Shown: piece after piece, positions 57,346 to 64,000 of the stretch
Layout: every line of letters begins with the position of its first letter
Numbering within the stretch: position 1 is the stretch's first letter
Origin: Juglans regia
Lineage: Eukaryota; Streptophyta; Magnoliopsida; Fagales; Juglandaceae
NCBI RefSeq assembly: GCF_001411555.2
Contig: NC_049911.1
Location: forward strand, 62,001 to 126,000
Direction of reading: 5' to 3'
DNA: 64,000 nt
The notes under the pieces: model-generated
The model's database searches: none
Seen by the model: only the letters and a program-made list of their open reading frames with translations
What the model was told of the DNA's origin: nothing
Position numbers and translations under genes: made by a program

Positions 57346-57600
57346 GTTTGAGGACCCACATGAAGCCGACGAATCTCTGCCTCTACCTCGTCTTCCCTAG
57401 ATCTTCCAAGCCACAAAGCCGTCTTCTTCCCCCCCTCTGGAAACAAGTTGGCCATGTTCTTCAGATTTTCCATTGGTTTCAATTAATTTATCAGGGATCA
57501 TGGATAGTCAAAGAGAGTGTTGGGAAGAAAGCATGTTGGTCAATCAAGCACTTGATCTACATTATTTTCATAGGAAAAATTATTTTGAGGTAAATTAACT

Positions 57601-58189
57601 GATCGTTACATTACAAAGCTCATAGACAAAGGAGTGGTGGTAAGAGAGTATGATGAAGAGAGAGATAAGGTGGAAGTGGAGGAGTTGGAAAGGCAGTATG
57701 AAGTGGAGTAGCAGGGCAAGCCTTCGCTTGTCACTGACCTAGTGGGTGACCCTTTATGCCGCGCCCGAAGTTTGCCATTGCACATCATGCTAGTATTTCT
57801 GATTTCATTCATTGCAACCCAACACTCTATTTACATTTGTCAATACAAAGAAAGTCAGAACATAAACTTGAAAATTTACTCTGATGTTAAGCGTTATGGA
57901 AGAAAGTTATCATTTTCCTTTTTTGGTTTCCAAAACATGAGAAAGGAAAGTTAAGATCGATAGTTGAACAGAGTATCTAAATTTTGTAGTTGGATTGCAT
58001 GGGCTATGCTACTTCAGGCATATATAATTCTTGGTTCTCTGTTTTCTGATTAGAACAGGTTGTAAAGTATGGAGAGGGAGAGAATATTGTGGGCGTGATA
58101 AGTGGGAGTGTAAAATCTGTGACAAGAGGGAACTCAGTTCATGTAAAGCTAGCTTATATTATGGGGCTACGAGTTTCCCCCAACCACAG
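57601..58189 (+). pseudogene. HOOKLESS1-like N-acetyltransferase, 5' fragment
   Basis: Exon 1 (about 57601-57792) reads VVVREYDEERDKVEVEELER, QYEVE, a TAG at 57709, then GKPSLVTDLVGDPLCRARS and LPLHIML. Exon 2 (58059-58189), after TTAGAACAG, reads VVKYGEGENIVGVISGSVKS, VTRGNSVHVKLAYIMGLRVS and PNHR, ending at a proper donor AG-GTTG. The phase fits across the intron. HLS1-type proteins have VVVREYD, GPSGKLSLFTDLLGDPICR and AYVLGLRVSPxHRR, so the match is clear. No ATG precedes exon 1, and the rest of the GNAT domain with the acetyl-CoA site is absent. Dead fragment, close to the YggS fragment. Confidence 0.85.
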
Positions 58190-58516
58190 GTTGTTTGACG
58201 ACGACGACGCAGTGAGGAAACGGAGCTGTTCTTTCACGTTTTGAATTGAAATTTGGAATTCTTCCCTTCCGTTTCATCTGTTTTTATTTTATTTTTGTAT
58301 TTAAATATATAGGCTGACATGTCAGCTGGTTACCCAACGGTTACGCCCGTCGGTTGTACGTAGCATTGTTGGAAAATGGAAGATCTATATTCGCACAAAT
58401 ATGGTTTCTTTCATAAAAAATTTAAAAAAGAAAGAAAGAAAGAGCACCAAAACCCTAAATCCTATGTATCATCGTGTCAGAATCAGATAAGTCCAAAAAA
58501 AAATCACGTTGATGCC

Positions 58517-58696
58517 ATGGCAAACGGCAGGACGAAGAAGAGTGGCAACAAGCAAATAGAGATCACCAAAAAAGAAAGGAAGCAACAAAGAGAACGGGAT
58601 TTACTCAACTTACCCTCTAAGTCCGTACATAGCTACGAGGCTTTTTCGTTTGTTTTGTTGGTTAGTTTGCTTGTCTTGGTGACCGGGAGTAGTTGA
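58517..58696 (+). CDS. Possible small protein with C-terminal membrane segment
   Basis: From ATG 58517, 59 residues: a basic, hydrophilic first half (MANGRTKKSGNKQIEITKKE, RKQQRERDLL) and a hydrophobic end (FSFVLLVSLLVLVTG). The ATG context CCATGG is favourable. The frame is also open upstream to 58376. I know no family; it may be the first exon of a longer gene with the hydrophobic part being read-through into an intron. No expression signal is visible. Confidence 0.3.
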   Translation: MANGRTKKSGNKQIEITKKERKQQRERDLLNLPSKSVHSYEAFSFVLLVSLLVLVTGSS

Positions 58697-58699
58697 AGT

Positions 58700-59060
58700 A
58701 ACAGATTGGTGCAAACTGAAGACGCCATAATAAAGTTCTGAACTGAAATCTCCGAGACAGGGTTACCAACTGTAGAAAATGAGATGGGAAAGGATTGAGA
58801 GTAAGTTATGCGGAGTTGAGACGTGGAGAAAAGGAACGGTAGAGAGGAATATAAATAGGGAGGCGATGTCCATGATCATATCCTCCACCGGCTTCATGCA
58901 GTCGATCACGAACGTCGCTCCCTTCTTCTTCCCCTTTGCGCCTATCGCTGCAGCCCCACAGCTTCACAGCCTTCGCTGCTCGATATTTAGGATTTGTGTT
59001 GGAGCATTAACAATAGTCTATTCATATTCAAATAAAATTTTTATATTGATTTAGGTATAT
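58700..59060 (+). other. Possible promoter and short ORF
   Basis: A TATA-like AATATAAATAGG near 58848 is followed by ATG at 58868 and a short open stretch, [20 protein letters not shown], with a hydrophobic Ala/Pro-rich continuation, running to 59054. No family is recognised, and it may be a chance frame. Confidence 0.25.
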
Positions 59061-60515
59061 TTGAGAGAAAATTTTATTATTATTAATTTTTTACTAAATT
59101 CAATTTTTTATATATATTTTATAATTAACATTAACTACGTACATTTGATATTAATAATACAAATGTAATAATAAAAAATGATTTTTTTATATTTTATATT
59201 AAAAATATAATAAAATAAAAAAAAAATATAATATATTATAATAATAAATGAATGTGTAAATAAAAATTTGTTGTATGGTTAAAGGAATAAAAAAATAAAA
59301 GGATTGTAAAAGAAAGTGAGAGAAAAGAGAAATAATAATTAAAATATATTTTAGAAAATGAATAATAATTATCTAAGTTTAGATAAATATTATTTATAAT
59401 TAATTAAATATTAATATTTATAATTCAATTTAACTTATTTTAACGTCAAACCCAAGCTTAGGAAAGTCAGTGAGGGATATAACTTATTAACTCAGAGAAG
59501 AATCAATTTTTTTTACTGATAAAAAAAGAAAAAGAAAAAGAAGAATCAACTTTTTTCAGTAAAAGATAATAATGAGTCAGTACTCAGTAGTCCCAATATG
59601 ACATACCTGGTTAGTTATTTATAGAGGTTGAAGTATTATTCTATGGCATGATCCTTTTGGATGCAATTATTGGTACTCAGTAATCAGTATGAGATGTTAT
59701 CTTCTAGACCATGATTCGGCCATTGATAACTTTTTGTAAAAGTATCTAGTTTAGTTTGGACTTATCTAAAGATCCTAACCTTATAGATATACGGATTGTT
59801 GAATTTCCATACTGAGCATAAGCTTTACGGGCCTGTATGGAATGTACCGCACCATTCTATCCTTCGGCCGCCGCTGTCACGTGACTCTCTCATAACTTTG
59901 TCATTACCCGCTGGCTAGCTAGCTAGCTTTTTCCCCGCCAGACCATATAATTATAAATTTATGTATATTTATGCCCAACACAAACCAACCACTTCCTTTG
60001 TTTCTAATGGAAAAACATACGACATCTGTCCCGGTCATATTGAAAAGTTGGCTACTCTACCAAACCCTTCCAAAAAAAGACAAAAAAAAAAGAAGAAAAA
60101 ACAATCTTACGCTAACACAAACTTTGACCTTTCATTAATTATAATTAGCTGTAACCTTTACAAAAGTACTGCTTTGGTTGGCCCTTCAATCTTATTAGTC
60201 TTGGATGCCGATCTGGTCTCATTACGGGGGCTGCTCTACTCACCTAATTCGAAAAGAGAGGCGTCCATTTTCTTGTTCCCTTGTCCTCCTCCTGGTCCTA
60301 CCATTCCATCGTGTTCTATTCCAAAATTATAGTTTTGCTTTTATAAAATCTGGTCATTTTCACATTGTTAATTAGAGCTTTTATCATTCCCCTCCCAAGA
60401 CCGTCCAAAAGTCCAAAAATCACTTCAAAAGCCACAAATTTCCAAGTTCCTTCCCTCCAAAGTCCATACCTGCGTTACATCATCGCCTCACCCTCCCAAA
60501 AAAGTCATCCCTCAA
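59060..60515. other. AT-rich intergenic region upstream of the small gene
   Basis: 59050-59450 is nearly pure A/T with no repeat structure I can resolve. From 59850 the base composition becomes balanced (GGCCGCCGCTGTCACGTGAC, containing the CACGTG G-box-like hexamer near 59878, and a GCTAGCTAGCTAGC run), which suits a promoter. Open frames here have no domain. Confidence 0.4.
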
Positions 60516-60517
60516 CC

Positions 60518-60527
60518 TTATTTATAA
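60518..60527 (+). promoter_or_regulatory. TATA box of the small gene
   Basis: TTATTTATAA lies about 55 bp before the ATG at 60579, in a C-rich setting. The distance leaves room for a short 5' UTR. Confidence 0.55.
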
Positions 60528-60578
60528 CCACCCACAACAGAGATTGCCTATGCAAGTGTTTGATTGTGGAGGCTGAAA

Positions 60579-60983
60579 ATGTGTCATATGGCCTACAACA
60601 ATGTCCGCAACGGCAGGAGATCCTGCCACGGAAACAGAGGATTTAGGCTGAATACCAAAAGATTTTCGGTGCAGCGATTTCGTGCAAGGTTCGTATATTT
60701 GCTCAATCTCTTAAATAGCTGGAGATCTTCTTATGGGCAAGCTCTAAAATCGCTAAAGAAAGGTCTTGGCAGAAGAAATAGCATCAACATAAATAACAGC
60801 GGCGTCGGCAGCAACAGCACCATGAGTTTGGTTTTGAAGGTCCCCAGCATGGGTCGAGCCGACTGTAGGTTGAGATCTTTTGGGAGGTCCAACTCTTTCT
60901 ATGCCGAGGCCATTGCAGATTGCTTGGAGTTCATCAAGAGGTCCTCTGTTTCTGGAGATCGAAACCCCATCATCCAAAGATAG
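60579..60983 (+). CDS. Small conserved plant protein (NSFYAEAIADCLEFIK type)
   Basis: An intronless frame of 134 residues from ATG 60579 to TAG 60981-60983. The first half is strongly basic (RGFRLNTKRFSVQRFRARF), with LNLLNSWRSSYGQALKSLKK at residues about 40-60. Then comes a Ser/Asn-rich linker and a C-terminal block GRSNSFYAEAIADCLEFIKR. I have seen this ending on short plant proteins, some labelled 'Josephin-like'; that name rests on memory, and no deubiquitinase catalytic domain is visible. It has balanced codon use unlike the flanks, a TATA box at 60518, and no stop or frameshift. An in-frame CTG/TTG extension to 60564 is not needed. Function unknown. Confidence 0.7.
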   Translation: MCHMAYNNVRNGRRSCHGNRGFRLNTKRFSVQRFRARFVYLLNLLNSWRSSYGQALKSLKKGLGRRNSININNSGVGSNSTMSLVLKVPSMGRADCRLRSFGRSNSFYAEAIADCLEFIKRSSVSGDRNPIIQR

Positions 60984-61126
60984 GATACTTTTTTTTTTTT
61001 CTTTTGCCATTCTGTATAAAACGACTCGCGGAGATGTGCTCCTTGTATTTGTCATTTTGTTACATATTACATTCGTTTGCCTTCTTCAAATATGAGACAC
61101 CATCCATCATCCATGGCTAACTGTAC

Positions 61127-61128
<2 letters not shown>

Positions 61129-61161
<33 letters not shown>
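61129..61161. repeat. (GA)n microsatellite
   Basis: About 15 GA units in the 3' flank of the small gene. Confidence 0.95.
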
Positions 61162-61163
<2 letters not shown>

Positions 61164-61756
61164 TTGTCCGTTTACCTTTTTTATATATTAAAATTTTGGG
61201 AGATTTTTAATATTATTGTGTTGCCTATTTTTCTGCTCAGGTGACAGTCACGAGAAAGTTCTCACTTCTCAGGAGGTACGAATGAACATATTGTTCATTT
61301 TATACTACCTAACGTATTTGCGAGATTTCCACGACAAATATAGAAGAAGGAGCACTTTTCATGAAAACTCTGGGGGTTAAGTTTCTAGTATCTTTCAACA
61401 AGAAAACAACAGAGAGAGATTTTGTAAAAAATAAGAAGATGGCAGTTATTGTTAAGAATTGAGTAAATGAAAATAAGAAGAAGAAGAAGAAGAAGATAGA
61501 AAATAGTTTCTCATTCATAAACCGTATAACCGTGTGTATATATATATTTAACTACTTGCAGCGACTATGTCTGGAAAGAATAAACAATACATTGTCTGCT
61601 ATAGAATCACAAAAATAAAAAATAACTAACTCTGCTACATGGTACGTATGAGCCATTGATAGCAGCCTCTATCAGTCCTCACTGCATGTGGCTAGGTACA
61701 GGAGCAACGTGGGTAGTGGCCTCTGTTGCAGAGTGACCCGTGTGTTTCCTTAGTGC

Positions 61757-62263
61757 TCAAGTGTCTTCTACTGCAGGGGAATCAGTGCATTTCCTTGATC
61801 CTTTTGTGTGCAATTCTTGAAACTCCCCTTCAAGATGGGCATATATGTTAAGGATGCCCATCTTGGCCTTAGTAAGTATGTCTACTAGTTGAAACTTTGA
61901 AGACACATGCACTGGTTTAATAACACCTGCCAGCACCTTTTCTTGAATAAAATGAAAGTCCAATTCTACATGTTTTGTCCTCTCATGAAATATGAATTTC
62001 TTGGTGAGGTGTATTGCGGATTGGCTATCACAATACCACAAGGCAGGTTGTGGATGTTTAATGTTAAAATCCTCCAAGAGACCTTTCAGCCAAATGATCT
62101 CACAGCTTGTGTGTGCCAATGCCCTATATTCTACTTCAGCAGATGACCTTGACACCACCACTTGTTTCTTTGATTTCCAACTAATCAAAGAGTCACCAAT
62201 AAATATGAAAAAACCAGTTATAGATCTTCTGGTTTCAGGGGCAAGCTGCCCAATTTGAGTCAC
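61757..62263 (-). pseudogene. Copia RNase H and C-terminus
   Basis: PETRRSITGFFIFIGDSLIS, VVVSRSSAEVEYRALAHTSC, ALWYCDSQSAIHLTKKFIFH and ERTKHVELDFHFIQEKV, then VDILTKAKM. It is separated from RT by the stop at 62310 and a frameshift near 62240. The acidic residues of the RNase H fold are present (SSAEVEYRA, CDSQSA). The frame runs on past the normal end into the LTR. Confidence 0.85.
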
Positions 62264-62309
62264 TGTACCCCTTTAGATGCAAAGAAGATTTTGAAGAGAA
62301 GAAAATTCC

Positions 62310-63497
62310 TTAACCAACCGAGCCTTTAAGGTATTTTAGTATCCTATGAGCCATAAGGACATGAGTGTGAGTAGGCTTATCCATGAATTGGCTAAGAATA
62401 CCAACAAAATAAGTAATATCAGGCCTTGTGGTGCTTAAATAAATGAGTTTTCCTATCAATCTGTGATAGCCAGTGACATCCGAGAGGCACTCACCAGAGG
62501 AGTGTGTTAGCTTGTGATTTGGTTCCATTGGAGTGGTCACAACTTTACTTCCAAGCAACCCAGCACTTTCAATGATCTTCAAAGCATATTTCCTTTGGCA
62601 AACATGAATACCACTCTTTGATCTTGCAACCTCTAATCCCAAAAAGTATTTAAGCATTCCCAAGTCTCGGATTTTAAATTGATCATGGAGATAGGCTTTC
62701 ACAGAGTCAATTGCAGTTAAGCTACTACTTCCCAAGATGATATCATCAACATACACCAAAAGGGCAACAAAGTCATCTTTGTTACTTCTAATAAATAATG
62801 AATAATCTGATTTTGATTGAAAAAAACCAGCAGCAACAACTGAGGTAGTGAATTTTTCATTCCATTGCCTTGATGCTTGTTTCAAGCCATACAAGGACTT
62901 GTGAAGCTTACATACCAGTTTCTTTCCTTCAAGTTGAGAGTCCCCCTTAAGCTGAAGTCCAACTGGCAGCTCCATGTAAATCTCTTCATCAAGATCACCA
63001 TGTAGAAAAGCATTATGAACATCTAATTGTTCTAAATGCCAGTTATGAATTGAAACAAGAGCAAGGAATAACCTGACAGTGGACATCTTTGCTACAGGGC
63101 TGAGAGTTTCTTGATAATCGAAGCCCTCACGTTGAGTATAACCTTTAGCCACTAGTCTTGCCTTGTGTTTATCCACAGTGCCATCTGATTTTATTTTCAC
63201 TTTGAATACATACTTGCAGCCTATTACTTTCTTGCCAGTAGGAAGATGAGTGACTAACCAAGTGCCATTATTTTCAAGGACAGCAAGTTCTTCAGTGATA
63301 GCATTATACCAATGATCATGCACAACAACTTCATAATTTTTTGGTTCAGAAATGAGAGCAAGAGATAAGGCATATGTTTGATGAGATGGAGATAGCCGTG
63401 AGTAGGAGAGTGTGTTCTGTAAAGGCTGTGCAGTGGAATAGGTAGAGAGGGAAGGATTGGAGATAGAGGAGACTAGTTGGTAGTGATAGTCAAGCAA
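62310..63497 (-). pseudogene. Copia reverse transcriptase, long open stretch
   Basis: Open for 395 codons. RT landmarks: WYNAITEELAVLENNGTWLV, KVIGCKYVFKVKIKSDGTVD, YQETLSPVAKMSTVRLFLAL, HLEQLDVHNAFLHGDLDEEI (DVxxAFLxGxL with the first catalytic Asp), KSLYGLKQASRQWNEKF, LLVYVDDIILGSSS (YVDD kept) and LGLEVARSKSGI. It ends GSVG and TAA at 62310, where the family has Gln followed by the RNase H linker, so this is a premature stop. The upstream part is joined by a frameshift near 63490. Confidence 0.85.
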
Positions 63498-63689
63498 ATA
63501 TGAGGGTTGGTGTTAACTCTATCTGATCTCCTAAGTTGTAAAGATGGAGAATGTGGAGGTGAAGCAGGAGATAATTGAGGAAAAGAGTCTGAGTTGTTTG
63601 ATTCAAGAAGAGAGGGTGAAGAGATAGGAGTAGATGGAGGTGTAGTGATGTTGGAATGTTCAGGAGATGAGGAAGAAGAGAATTGAGGT

Positions 63690-63982
63690 TCTGTCCTATT
63701 TCAACGAGAGGGTGAGGGGTAAGGAATGAAATCAGGAAAGGCTGGGGTTAAGGTGAGATTTGAATTGAGGGAGGAGGAAGGTTCAAGAGTTGTTTGTGCA
63801 AAGGGAAATTCAGATTCAATGAAGATGACATCTCGAGATACAAAGTTGTTATGAGTGGTGAGATCATATAGCTTGTACCCTTTGATCCCGACAAGGTATC
63901 CAATGAAAACACACTGCTTGGATTTTGGATCAAGTTTTGTTCTATCTCCTTTTGAGTGTGGATACAAAACAAAGATAGTCAA
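63690..63982 (-). pseudogene. Copia integrase C-terminal part
   Basis: Reads LDPKSKQCVFIGYLVGIKGY, KLYDLTTHNNFVSRDVIFIE and SEFPFA, the standard Copia segment after the integrase core (CVFLGYPxGxKGYKxYDLxTxxxFxSRDVxFxE). A Pro/Ser/Thr-rich linker follows. The zinc domain and catalytic core lie beyond the window. Confidence 0.85.
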
Positions 63983-64000
63983 AGACCTTGAGATGGGTAT

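Larger units (their letters stand above)
61290..64000 (-). mobile_element. Copia element, 3' part on the minus strand, cut by window end
   Basis: Reading from the window's right edge: integrase C-terminal part, RT, RNase H, then a polypurine tract (TTGAAGGGGAGTTTC, near 61835) and a presumed 3' LTR (about 61290-61825, which holds an (AAG)n run at 61480-61496). The LTR's outer end is not resolved because the partner LTR is outside the window. Confidence 0.8.

Noticed and set aside
57348..57593. Open frame beside the pyrimidine-rich repeats
   Set aside because: Its composition comes from the repeats, and there is no match to the HLS1-like exon that follows.
1..64000. Search for CRISPR arrays, operons, rRNA or bacterial or organelle DNA
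   Set aside because: No regularly spaced repeats with unique spacers, no rRNA blocks and no dense gene strings were seen; all evidence fits plant nuclear DNA.

Overview
The window is nuclear DNA of a eudicot plant. The signs are GT-AG introns, abundant Copia, Ty3/gypsy, L1-type LINE, hAT, CACTA-like and MITE sequence, and a plant-specific gene (a PIN-LIKES auxin-carrier gene). A woody species, possibly of the Fagales (walnut/hickory type), is my guess from the style of the MITEs; no sequence here proves it. Positions, motifs, splice junctions and target-site duplications (TSDs) were read by eye; no database search was run.

Layout. 1-2.6 kb: the 3' part of a decayed LINE. 2.6-9.4 kb: a MITE, then a CACTA-like element rich in a TTCGAA-centred motif, split by a nearly complete hAT element (4328-8199, 8-bp TSD). 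9.4-13.4 kb: a LINE ORF1 remnant, a complete miniature LTR element (TRIM, 10659-11101, 5-bp TSD), a gypsy gag relic and an LTR relic. 13.4-32.0 kb: one apparently intact host gene on the minus strand, a PILS gene of 10 exons coding for 404 residues. Its CDS is only 1215 bp of an 18.6-kb span because introns 4, 5 and 7 each hold LTR retrotransposons: a gypsy relic carrying two MITEs, a Copia relic with an oppositely oriented pol piece, and a Copia nested in an older Copia. 32.0-37.2 kb: the region upstream of PILS, with MITEs and a 5'-truncated LINE bounded by a 16-bp TSD.

37.2-46.2 kb: a large non-autonomous Ty3/gypsy element of apparent Tat type, with gag and protease, tandem repeats, an antisense extra ORF and no reverse transcriptase or integrase. 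46.2-53.0 kb: a Copia element with very short LTRs, broken by an ORF1-only LINE. 53.4-54.6 kb: an En/Spm-type transposase relic. 54.7-58.2 kb: broken pieces of two host genes, a YggS/PROSC-type PLP-homeostasis gene and a HOOKLESS1-like N-acetyltransferase gene. 58.4-61.1 kb: a possible small ORF and a convincing small intronless gene (60579-60983, 134 residues). 61.3-64.0 kb: the 3' half of a Copia element on the minus strand, cut by the window end.

Only two host genes look functional: PILS and the small gene at 60.6 kb. They do not form a pathway together. PILS proteins act at the endoplasmic reticulum in intracellular auxin homeostasis. I found no new enzymatic or defence system. The notable content is structural: a functional-looking gene that keeps clean splice sites around about 17 kb of intron, several exactly delimited nested transposons, and a group of gene fragments.
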